NCBI RefSeq assembly: GCF_958450345.1 | Contig: NC_088784.1 | Coordinates: 61,489,247-61,553,246, forward strand | Direction: 5' to 3' | Length of the DNA stretch: 64,000 nucleotides | Origin: Calliphora vicina | Lineage: Eukaryota; Arthropoda; Insecta; Diptera; Calliphoridae | In this document: positions 24,470 to 34,971 of the stretch, piece by piece | How the letters are laid out: each line of letters starts with the position of its first letter | Numbering within the stretch: the first letter of the stretch is position 1 | Translations under genes and position numbers: made by a program | Notes under the pieces: generated by a model | What the model saw: only the letters and a program-made list of their open reading frames with translations | What the model was told of the DNA's origin: nothing | Database searches by the model: none

Positions 24470-25138
24470 AATTATGAACCTACATAAAAACCAAACTAAA
24501 GCGAATTTCTAGAGAACTTAAAATTGTGTATGGTCACGAAAATAAATTATAACATATATTATCGAATACGGAAGAGTAAAGGTTTAAAAACTTTACCAAA
24601 TTTTACGTTTCGTCCCTTTAAGTCTTATAATAAATTCATTCTTTCTTGGAAGAAAAGTCTACTTCTATTGCCATTCCAAAGTATATAAAATCTGGGTCAA
24701 TATAAAATTCTAAGATGATCTAGCTACTGCAGGGGCTAGTTTATAATTGAATGAGTTTCTGCATTATGTTTGTTATTGCTTACACAGAAAAAACTATTTC
24801 TTAAACCGTTTCAATTCAAATATTTGTCACATATTGAACTGGTTTCAATTATTTCATAATTAAATCAAGTATTCATTTGCTCAAAAACAAAATTTCTTGA
24901 TATTTTCTATTGAATTTTGAGTTTTGAATTTGATTATTTTGACAATTGAATATACAATTTTCGTTATTGGTTGAATTTCAAATACAAAAATTATTGAATA
25001 GATAATTTTCGTAGTTGAACACACATTTTTGTTATTTTTTGTGTTTAGGGTCCATAATTGACCCTACCACCCATATAACACCTATGTATGTATATCAGAA
25101 TCGGCTGTGCCGAATATAAAACTCTTACTTGTTTTATT
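24470..25138. repeat. Dispersed repeat fragments
   Basis: 24470-24610 carries the GAACCTACATAAAAACCAAACTAAAGCGAATTT block also found at 38660 and 40568. Near 24780-25030 lies a T/A-rich block with repeated TTGAAT/ATTCAA words. 25055-25135 ends with ATCGGCTGTGCCGAATATAAAACTCTTACTTG, a DINE-like terminus. Confidence 0.5.
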
Positions 25139-25423
25139 TTGCTATTCTTAGCTGTCATCGTTTTTAATTTTTGTTTTGTTTAACAGTTTAAAGATTTACC
25201 TAAACCAAAGGAGAAGGACCTTTAGATCTCCAACACTATGAGTGGCACTACAACCACTTAACCATAGGCCACATCAAGAACAACTGCAACAACAATGCAT
25301 TCACTATGCACACTTGTTAATCTACTATACATATATAAATATGTATGTATGTACGAGCATTATACATATCCATATGTATGTATATATGTTGTTGCATTAG
25401 ACAAGTGTTGCAAGTGTGAATGA

Positions 25424-25462
25424 ATGATGATGATGATGATGTCGTCGTTGTTGTTGTTCTTA
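25424..25462. repeat. ATG/GTC/GTT trinucleotide microsatellite
   Basis: The run is (ATG)n, then GTCGTC, then (GTT)n. No reading frame suggests an exon around it. Confidence 0.8.
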
Positions 25463-25759
25463 CTGGTCTTCAACATCTTCTTTATTTAGTGTTCTTTAGG
25501 TTATGATTTTTTTTATGAAAAGTGGCAAGATTTGTTTTTGTTTCTCGTTCTTTTTTGGTGTTGATTTTTAATTGTTATTTAAACGTCTTTAGAGATTAAC
25601 TAAAAAACACAATGCGTTTTTACTATTGTTTTGTTATTTAGATTCTATGTACATATTTTCAAGGAAATATTGTTGTCCACATGTGAGTATGGTGAAATGA
25701 ATGTGATTTTTTAAAGAGGTTAGATTTTCATTATGTACTATAAAATAGTAGCTAGGTAT

Positions 25760-26853
25760 TAGGGTATTCAATTAATCGGGTTTCTGGTTTAATCGGTTAA
25801 TCGAGCAAATAATTAATCGGGGTATAGATTTAATCGGTTAATAATCGGTTAATTTTAAATTATTCGATTAACCGAATAATTTCTATTTAGATTTAAAACT
25901 GATAATAAAACTATGGATTTTGTGTTCTTATTTAAGTATTTTATTAATAAAATGAACAAAAACATAGAAAACAAGTAAAAGAGTTATACTCGGCTGTGCC
26001 GAATCTTATTAATTTAAAAAAAATTAAAAAAACGACTTTGGAAAAAAAATGTTGTTTACCTAAAAAATTTAAAATTTGTATTTTGAAGTAAAATTTGGTG
26101 TAGTGTATATAAGTCGTTTTTTTAATTTGTTCTAAAATTTTAGAAAAACAAATTTGTTTTTAAATTTTTTGGTGAAAAAAAATTCGGGTTAAAAAATATT
26201 TTTTACCGATTTTGACCCATTCTAGGTCCAACTTACTATGGTCTTATATCCGTCGTTGTAAAGGTCTTTGGGATATCTATCAGTAGATATCCATATTGTC
26301 TATATTAATGACTTAGTAATCCAGATATATGTCAAAAATCGAGGTTGTCCTAAATTTTTCCTCATATCTCAGCCATTTGTGCACCGATTTTAGATTTGGA
26401 TCCCGAAGATATCTGGGGTCTTCAGAAAATTGATTTCACCATTGGAGTCCTTTTTGAATTTTTTTAGATTTTTAATACTTTTACTAATTTCGATAAGTTC
26501 TGGTAAAAGACTCGTTTCAGTAGTGTTTCCAGTTTCGTCTATTATCATGTTCTCATCCGTCAAATACATGCAAATTAAATATGTCAGTTGTTATACTCAC
26601 TAAACATGTTTCTTGGATGTTCGAAAAAATATGAAATTTTACTTTGACATTTGCATTTAAATTAAAACGGAAAAATAAATCAAAAAAAAATATGTTAAAC
26701 TGCAAAAATAAGAAATTTCGGTTAATCGGTTAACCGACACAAATTAATCGGTTTATTTGTTATTTGAAAATCGGCATTTTTGAATTATTCGAACAGTTAA
26801 CCGACAAAAATTAATCGGTTAACCGATTAACGGTTAATCGTTTGAATACCCTA
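25760..26853. mobile_element. 1.09 kb hAT-type non-autonomous element
   Basis: The ends TAGGGTATTCAA and, in reverse complement, TAGGGTATTCAAACG are inverted repeats. Both flanks are the identical octamer CTAGGTAT (25752-25759 and 26854-26861), the 8-bp duplication expected of hAT. Just inside each end are clusters of TTAATCGGTTAA and TTAACCGATTAA motifs that could bind transposase. There is no transposase frame. A DINE-like repeat is nested at 25975-26490. Confidence 0.9.
25975..26490. repeat. DINE-like repeat nested in the hAT element, copy C
   Basis: It starts AACAAGTAAAAGAGTTATACTCGGCTGTGCCGAATC. It carries the AT homopolymer region and the module ATTTTGACCCATTCTAGGTCCAACTTACTATGG. CCATATTGTCTATATTAATGACTTAGTAATCCAG is also in copy A at about 790-825. 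It lies wholly within the ends of the hAT element, so it inserted later. Confidence 0.65.
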
Positions 26854-26861
26854 CTAGGTAT

Positions 26862-27786
26862 ACATGTTAGATAACATTTTCAGCCTAACTACAAAAGCCT
26901 TAAAGTCGATTTTAAGTCCATAAAATTTACTATTATTTCGAATTTGGTACCAATTGTTTTACAATTTTCAAATATACATACATACATAATTTAAAATGTT
27001 GTTTTATTATTTCAATAAAACGCTTTTTGTTTTGAACTCTAATGTACATTATGTTTTTTTATTTTTTTTAAATTTCTTGTTTCTATTTGAATGTATATGT
27101 TGGAAAAAGTTTTGAAGCTTTTTTCAAATAAAAGCAAAAGTTCTATTTTAAAATAAAGTCGTCTATAAGAAAAATTAACTTTATGCTGGTGTAGGGTATA
27201 ATTAAACGTCAAACATTGGTTCATCCAGGCACACAAAAATAAACTAAATGTTAGTTGGAATTCCAGATTGAAGGTAGACAGAAATGAACAAAGATTTATA
27301 TCAACTTTTCTAATATTTTAAATGAATAAAGTTACAAACATAAACTTAGATAGATAGGATAGGCGAATTTATGGTACTTTTTTCCTTAATATTAACAAAA
27401 TATGCACACCCAATGAAATTTTATCTTTCTGCTAATGGTGGAGAAACTTTTATTCATAATTTTTGTGAATAGTACTATTTTACTCACATTCTGTATGGAT
27501 GCAATTAACTTTGAACTGTTTTATATTTTGTTTGTGCTACACGAGTATATTTCATTAAATGCCTTGTTTTTTCTTTTACATGGAATTCAATTGCTCTCAG
27601 CTCAAGATGAAGGTAAAAAATTAATATAGTGGTGACAAAAAATTGTTGAGCAGAAAGTTGTTGTACAGTTCCATTAAATTGTTAGTTTTAAATATGCTTT
27701 ATTACAGAAATAATATAAAACTATTCCACCTATTGGTAGAGTAGTGAAAAATGTGAAACTAAATATAAATGTTAGTAATACAAGCA
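26862..27786. other. AT-rich stretch, nothing recognised
   Basis: No domain-bearing frame. The frame at 27435-27629 is hydrophobic and low-complexity, with no signature to support it. Confidence 0.35.
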
Positions 27787-28607
27787 CAGTGGGGCAGAAT
27801 CAAAATTTTTTGGAAATAAATCTGGCATTTCTAAACGGATGGTACGATCGGAAAAAAATTAAACGTGGCCATAGCCCATTTTATTAAAATGGGTTCTACA
27901 AATGCTCCAGAGGTGGCGCTATTTTGGCTCAAAGTAGGGAACCTTCGACATGTAACATTTTTTAACACGTGCAATTTTTTTGTTTGCCATACGGTTTCAA
28001 AGATTTTAATATTTTTGGAAAGCACTAGGCTAGGTTTTGACGCTTGCGTCTGATATTTATCTCTAATAATTTCCGAGTTATAGGCATTTCAAAATTTAAA
28101 TTTTAAAATTTTGCCAAACCTTGGATTGTTTTTTTTAAAATATAGGTCATACTTTTGGACCGAATTGACTCGATTTTTTTTTAGTTAGACAACTATATTA
28201 TGAATAATACACAAAGATTTCAGAACATTATCTAAAAATATTCAAATATTCAAAAATTTTTTGATTTTGGCTGTTTTTTGGGCGAAAAGGTGACTTAACT
28301 TATTTTTTATTAACAATAATCTTTCTTTAAGAGCATATAACAATTTTATATTTTTCTGTAAGGTATATTTGAGTAGAATATTTTGGTATGAAAAAACATG
28401 ACCTATTTTTCTAATATGTCGCACCTACGCCCTTCGGAATGTGACCTATTTTTTATCAGCGCCGCCTCTGGAGCATTTGTGGGGCCCATTTTAATAACTT
28501 AAACACGAATACTCCTTGGCTACGCAAACGTCAAATTTTATGCTGGTCGGACCAGCCGTTTAGAAATTACAGATTGATTTCCGAAAAACTTTGATTCTGC
28601 CTCACTA
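27787..28607. mobile_element. 820-bp element with about 160-bp inverted repeats, copy Y1
   Basis: It begins CAGTGGGGCAGAATCAAA and ends, in reverse complement, TAGTGAGGCAGAATCAAA. Similarity between the arms continues inward through TTCTAAACGG and ACAAATGCTCCAGAGG.GGCGCT, giving imperfect arms of about 160 bp. A second copy lies at 58052-58740. CAGTG ends suggest a hAT-like origin, but I could not see a matching 8-bp duplication. Short frames inside it are not genes. Confidence 0.75.
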
Positions 28608-28760
28608 AGAATTGGCGTTTTCTTTTCTGGCGTAAATGATGCCTTATTATTTGTGTTCTTTTCTGAAAAAAATGTAGTTTGGTAAGCGTATACTGTTCTT
28701 TTCAAATAATTTTGCCCTAAACCCCGAAAATATGCTACATCTTTCACTGTAATATAGTCT
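28608..28760 (-). other. Unexplained minus-strand open frame
   Basis: The frame on the minus strand reads KDVAYFRGLGQNYLKRTV and then continues to a Lys/Thr-rich tail before running into the end of the element at 27787-28607. Its composition looks more coding-like than the surroundings. I recognise no family, and it may be a transposon or pseudogene fragment. Confidence 0.2.
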
Positions 28761-29038
28761 TGCTCGATTTATAGGATCAACATCCTGTTAAAAGCATTAA
28801 TTTCTTATAAATATGAATATGATTTTTGTATAGTAACATTAAACAGACCTATCTTGATAATGACATCTTAACAACTAACCACTCAAAAATTACACCCAAT
28901 AATAAGAATTATTTTAATTATTTGTAAAATGATACTTTTTCTGAGCAGGAATATTTAATTTTTGAGAATTTTGTCCATAGAAACTTTTTAAAATTTCAAA
29001 GATATATAGCTAATGTCACCCTTTTCTGTAACCTAAAA

Positions 29039-29528
29039 ACAAGTAAGAAAGTATAGTCGGTCAAGCCCGTATTATACTACAACGAGTATATGAGCAATTT
29101 GAATTATAGACCGATCGTCATGACGTGGCTTCCGTATATATACAACTTATTTGGAGCGAAATTTGTGTAGATGACTAAATAAATTAAAAAATTATGAACT
29201 ATATAGTCCCATTTCGGGAGATCATTTGCATGGAGGCTAGATGAAGTAATGAACCGATTTCTGCCAATTTCCTTGAACAAACCAAAAAAACAAGTATAAC
29301 ATTTTATAGGAAAATCTTTAACATTCTAACCTGTACTTTACGCATACTGTTTACATGGACAACCAACCAGGCGGACAGACGGACGGACATCGTTTAGTCC
29401 ACTCAGAAAGTGATTCTAAATCGAACGGTATACATTAAAATGGACGTTAGACTAATATTTTTTGGCGTTACAAACATCAGCACAAACCCAATATATCCTC
29501 CCCACTATGGTGGTGAAGGATACAATAA
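29039..29528 (-). repeat. DINE-like repeat, copy E, left half of an inverted pair
   Basis: It starts AACAAGTAAGAAAGTATAGTCGGTCAAGCCCG. It has ATAGACCGATCGTCATGACG, then a GGCGGACAGACGGACGGACA tract at 29370-29390. It then has CAGAAAGTGATTCTAAATCG and ends CCTCCCCACTATGGTGGTGAAGG. The same modules appear in reverse order and orientation at 29568-30297. Confidence 0.7.
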
Positions 29529-29567
29529 ACTAAATTACATTATTTTAATCTCGTAGCTCATTAGATA

Positions 29568-30297
29568 TTTATACCCTACACCACCATAGTGGGGAAGGTA
29601 TTATGCGTTTGTGCAGATGTTTGTAACGCCCAAAAATATTAGTCTAACACCCACCTTAAATTATACCGATCGACTTAGAATCACTTTCTGAGTCGATTAA
29701 ACGATGTCCGTCTGTCCGTCTGGTTGGCTGGCTTCCATGTAAACTTTGTGCACAGAGTGCAGGCCGCAATTTTGAAGATATTTCTATAAAATTTGGTACA
29801 TATTATTTTCTCGGCCCAAGAACCAAGCCTATTGAAACTGGCTGAAATCGGTCCGTTATTTCACCTAGCCCCCATACAAATGTCCTTCCGAAATTGGACT
29901 TCATCGGTCATAAATGTTTAATTTATAAATGTATCTCCACAAATTGCGCTCCAAATAAGTTTTATACATACAAAATTCATGTCACCAAATTTTGTTACGA
30001 TCGGTCTATAATTAGTCATAGCTCCCATATAGACCCGCTTCCGAAAATCACTTTAACTTTAACGTTGATATACTCACAAAATTCAACATAATAAACTTTC
30101 ATATAGACATAAATCACACTACCCAATTTCATGGTGATCGGTCCATAATTGGTCATAGCCCCCATATAAGGCCCACTTCCGAAAATCACTCAAAAATATA
30201 AATTATTGAAATTTTAAAAGAAAAATGTTTTTGCTCTTTTACTTAGTGTAGGTTATTATATGGTCGGGCTTGACCGACCATACTTTTTTACTTGTTT
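29568..30297 (+). repeat. DINE-like repeat, copy F, right half of an inverted pair
   Basis: It starts TATACCCTACACCACCATAGTGGGG. It has GATCGACTTAGAATCACTTTCTGAG, GATGTCCGTCTGTCCGTCTGG (GTCY tract near 29705-29722) and repeated GGTCATAGCCCCCATATA-type modules. It ends TGGTCGGGCTTGACCGACC, then TTTACTTG. The right tip is 139 bp from the splice acceptor at 30436. The open frame at 29894-30091 is repeat sequence. Confidence 0.7.
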
Positions 30298-30436
30298 TAT
30301 GCAAAATTTGTAGATCCTAAATAAACGAAACGAACAACGATGACATGACATAAATTCATATTATATTATTTGTTATTTGACAATGATCAAGATTTGTTTA
30401 ACATTATGTTTTGTTTTTCTATATTTCTATTAACAG
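30298..30436 (+). promoter_or_regulatory. Splice acceptor region of the NLF-1-like exon
   Basis: A pyrimidine-rich run GTTTTGTTTTTCTATATTTC precedes CTATTAACAG, with AG at 30435-30436. An in-frame TAA at 30431-30433 lies just before it, so the coding frame cannot extend further left. A GTTTAAC word near 30396 is a plausible branch point. Inferred from sequence only. Confidence 0.75.
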
Positions 30437-31843
30437 GGTGAATGCTCAGCTGGTACACTGCCTGTTGCACGGGTCGATGAGGGCCCTGGTCCGCCAACGT
30501 GTCTCAAATCGTGTAAAGAAGAAACGCCATTTACAAATAAGTTAAATAAGGATAATATGATTAATAATTTAATTAATAATAATAACAACAATTCGAATAA
30601 TAATAATAACAATAATAGTAAACAAAATAAAAATAAAAGCGATAATAAATTAAATAAATTAGTAGGTTATACAACAACAACAAACACCTTTAATATTAAG
30701 TTAAGAAATAGTCAGCCAACTATTAGTCATAGTATGAATACAAATAATAATAATAATAACAACAACAACAAAAATATGGATGATAATAATAATAATAATA
30801 ATAGCAACAACAACAACAAGAGTTTTATGAAACTTTTAAATCCTTTTAATTATTATCAAATAAACAACTATAACACAAACAATAATAAAATGGCTAAACT
30901 ACGAAGAAATTCCAAAGAAACAACATCAAATCACAGTGATGTTGCCTCTAGATCTACAACTACGAATGTCACAATGTCCCAACGGGCCGCACACAATGAC
31001 TCTCAGTCTCAGGCGTTGTCCACGCTGCATTCGAGTGAAGACTATGAATTATTGCATGACATGTTAATGCAACAAGATGAAGCTGCCACAAATACCCAAC
31101 AAAATCAACAAGATCAATACAATGATGATGGCGATCATCAATACCATCATCATCAGTTTAATGATGCTGCCATAGCAGCTGCCGCTGTTGTCATGCAATT
31201 GAATCAGCAGCAACAACAGCATAACAACAATAATAATATTGTCAAAATGAAGCTGACAGCAACAAATTACAATGACAACAACAGCAACTACAATAGTAAT
31301 CACTTTGAATTGAAATATAATCATTTGAAAAAACTGCATGCAGGCAACAGCAACAGTAATAACAACAACAACAATAATAATAGGAGATATCAAAGCATAA
31401 ACAATATCAATAATTCACAACAACGCTTTAACACTTCCTTCACAATGAAAAGCCATGCGGTTGCTGCCAACAATGACAACAGTGATCAGTATTTGAAAAT
31501 ACCACCACCGGAGAAACAACAACAACAGTGCCTTGAATATTTGGGCGATAGTGAGACAACAATGCCCTCGCACTTGTGCCACTTTCTGACGCCCAGCGAT
31601 CGTTTGGCTCAATTACGTCATCTGCGTTTGCGTAATTGTTGCGAACGTAACGTGTACAGTGCATTGCATACGATGGCATTGAATGCCACACTCAGTGGCG
31701 GTACTGGGTGTTTGCGTGTCCTGCAGGACTTAATGGATTTGGATGCGCTCGCATCGAGAATCACATGTGGTCTAACGGCTATACTTTTTCGTTTCGATTG
31801 TCGTCAAGTTTATTCGATTATACATCAATGTGATGACTGCAAG
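30437..31843 (+). CDS. Nlf-1: Internal exon of an NLF-1/FAM155-like NALCN auxiliary subunit
   Basis: This 469-codon exon is phase 0 at both ends, between acceptor TTAACAG and donor AAG|GTGAGT. Read-through past the donor meets a stop at 31886, so splicing is required. Residues 1-40 hold three Cys (3, 22, 26), including CLKSCKEE. Residues about 41-345 are Asn/Gln/His-rich low complexity. From about 365 the text is conserved: C365, C381, the NCC at 400-402, an N-A-T glycosylation sequon at 416-418, C425, C444, C455, and QCDDCK at 464-469. The spacing and closing D-C-K match the start of the cysteine-rich luminal domain of the FAM155/NLF-1 family. In other animals this protein helps deliver NALCN sodium-leak channels to the surface and binds them there. 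In Drosophila it affects clock-neuron excitability. The N-terminal membrane region and the rest of the Cys domain must lie on exons outside the window. The first ATG (30557) is not a likely start. Family call is from memory of family pattern, not a search. Confidence 0.75.
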
Positions 31844-34800
31844 GTGAGTGGCAAATTTTGTGATACTGAAATTAACGTAATCAAATAGTTATGAAACTAG
31901 TACGGAAACATAATTCATGTGAAAGGGAAATGACTGTTATAAACAAAATGTGTTTGAAGATTATCAGATAATTGTGTAACAAGTTGTAGTAATTATACCA
32001 GTTTACAAAAAAAATATATTTTCCCGAATAGGAAGCTTTGTTACAAAATTCGATGTTTTCGAATCAAAAAAAAAAACGTTGTTGTTTACAATATAATGTT
32101 GCAATGAAAGTTATATCTCAAAAATCACTAATAAGACATTTTTGGATCGTTATAGGCATGTACCCTACTTCAGTCAATATATTTAAGAAATAAGCAATAT
32201 TTTTTAACATTTCTAATTGCTTTATAACAAAGTTGCAGTCATTGGAATCTGTCAATATTTATGCAAGTTACAAGCTGTACAAAGTTTTCTTAACCAGATG
32301 TACTCAACTTTTACATCCTAGTCTTCTAATAGACTGGTCACAAATTTCATTTTCTTAAAGCCTATGTACACATCTACGATTCATTCATGCATTATTTTGC
32401 AAGCGGATCATTAGTGTAGAAGATTCAGATTTATTACCTATTTTTCTCGATGGACCCCACTGTTTGTCAGCTTTCAAATAGTTTGAAATTCAAATCTTTT
32501 GTAAAATTTATAACAATCTATACTTCAATATATCTTTTCCAAACTTTAAAACCAACCGTCCAGTGATCCGTTACCATATCCTACCGTAATATGGATCTTA
32601 TTTAACTACCTGCTTTAACCCTTTCGTGGTAAGTAGTTGCCTGAAATCACATCACGGTGTAAGTAGTAATATGTGATTATATTATCAATTTTATCCATTA
32701 AATGTGTAATGAACGTTTTAACTAGGCAATATTCTATTAACTCTCAGCAATATTCTCATGAAATGCGTTGATATTTTGTAGGGTTCGACTGAAAGTTGAC
32801 CAATTGATAGAGAATTTTTACAAACCAAGAAATAATTCAAGGTGGCATAATGGTAAAAATTCCTTAACATCTAAAATAAGTTAAATGTTTCCATTTTATT
32901 ATATTTTTTTCATGCAAAATTGTACAATTCTATTGATTTTTGTTTACATTTTCTAATTTCTCTCCTATTAGTAAATATTATACAGTCTTTTAAATATTAT
33001 TGTGTTGTTCGTGTGTTTAGCACATAAACATTTCCGTTTTGACATTTCGGCAACATGTAACAATAACGCTAACAGCAGCATTCGAAATTTTTGAAACTAA
33101 CTGTGATTTTATTTGTGAAACAGTAAGGAAATGTTTCCGTAACAAGATGGTCTTGACACAATTTGCGTTTTAATAAAATTTTATTAAATTTAATATTAAT
33201 TTTTCATCTCTACTGGTTTTTATTGCTTTAAATGTTACTTATGCCTTTGGTGATTGCAACATTTCTGAGATTTCTTTTTTTTTACATTTTTTTTGCTCTT
33301 ATTTGCATGCAACAAAAGCAGTTTAATTAGCACTTAAGACTAGGAGACAGTTAAAATGAAATTGTAGAAAAATCTTGGTGATTATTTGGATTTAATTTCA
33401 TTTTCTTTTTCGGGAAAGATGAAAATGATTGTTTAAATTGTATAAAATCAAATTGAAAAGGAGGAAAAAGAAAATCAAATAAAATGCATATATAATTTAT
33501 GATGATTGTAAACGAAATGAAAGATTTCGTTATACATTTGGAAATGTTTGACAGAATACAAGTGCAAGAGTAATAAATCCATAGCTTTAAAAAGCGTCAT
33601 ATTAAGAGAGCTTAATTTCTTTACATAAGATACATTTATTTAAAAGAATAATATGTTAAGCAATTTAATAAGCACATTATATAAACAGAAAGTGCAATAT
33701 TGGATAGCTGTGTGGTAAATAGTTTATTATTTCCACTGTGCAAATTCAATTTAGTTCTCACACATTTCATTAGCATACTTCCAGGCTTTTATTATTTTAG
33801 CTATAAACTGATGTAGGATATATTAAATTCATCAGTTGCAGCAATTTTTTGCTGTTTTTTTTCAGATCAAGTAAATCAAATTTTAAATCTTTGAAAAATT
33901 GTTATTTCTCTTTTATGTTTATGTTCTTTTGGCTCGTTTCAAAAACTTTGCGCTGCAATTAATATTTTACTACAGTATTTATTTTTTTTTTGTTGATGAT
34001 GTTGATCTCTTTTTCTTCGGTTTTATGGCCCTGACATGTTAGAATAAAAAAAGAAGAAGAAGTAAAAAATTCACTGCTGAGTTGTTTCATAAATTTCAAC
34101 ATTAAAAAATCTTTAAATTCATGATGCTAATGTTGTTGTTTCCTTGTGTATGTTTTATTTATGTTTCTACCAGATTTTTTTTTTTTATTTGATGTTTTTG
34201 TCAAATGACCGTAAATATGAAACGTTAGTAATTGACTTAAGCAACTTTCATATGGACAGCAGCGGTGGTACGTACAACTAAAATCAAAGTTAAATCCCTC
34301 CATCAACTATATACACCTACGCAAAACATGTTTTTGGGTTTAATATTGTTGATGTTCCAAAAAAAAAATTCAAACCCTCCAACGAGAAAATTATACTTTT
34401 ATACCCGTATGTACATCATGCAATACGAGTGTGTATTTGTATGAGTTAGTGTTTGTGTAAATGTGTATTGTGTAGTATTTTATATCCGGCCATAAAAGTG
34501 ATGTTTATGTTTTTTTTTATTTTTTTATACTTTTCCCCTTTATGTAGACTATAAGTTTATTTTTTGCAATTTTTCGCTTTTTTCTATTTGTTACTCGCAA
34601 GGACTGAAATAACACTGATTTGATGGGTACAATTATGTTACGCAAAATATACAGTTGGGAACATAAGAATTTGGATTTATATTAGTTTAAATGTTTTCAA
34701 ATTTATACATGAGAAGAAGCGAAAAATGTCGATCAAAAACATTCATTTTTGTACCTTTACTGGTGTATCATTGTAGTAAATTTGACCGGTTTCGGTTTTC

Positions 34801-34963
34801 TTTAACTTATCGATTTTTTAACACACTGGTTTTAACGAAATATATTTTCAAAAGCTTATTTGAACATATTCTTTAAAAGCTTTGATAAGATTTTTACAAA
34901 TATTAATTTATTTCTGGTCAAACTCCGAAATTTTGTATATGGATATGGATAATAGTAGTTAGA
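31844..34963 (+). other. Intron 3' of the NLF-1-like exon, nothing else recognised
   Basis: It opens with donor GTGAGTGGC. Below that the DNA is AT-rich, with homopolymer runs, no exon signature and no repeat that I could define. The open frame at 34691-34876 has no recognisable domain. Confidence 0.5.
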
Positions 34964-34971
34964 CGGGGTAC

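Noticed and set aside
31064..31393. 109-codon hydrophobic frame on the minus strand
   Set aside because: It is the antisense shadow of Asn/Gln-rich codons in the NLF-1-like exon (AAC/CAA read as GTT/TTG).
30557..31888. The 443-codon frame taken as a complete gene starting at ATG 30557
   Set aside because: The frame is open upstream to an acceptor at 30436 with Cys-containing, non-repetitive sequence. A consensus donor at 31843 precedes a short nonsense tail, so it is an internal exon.
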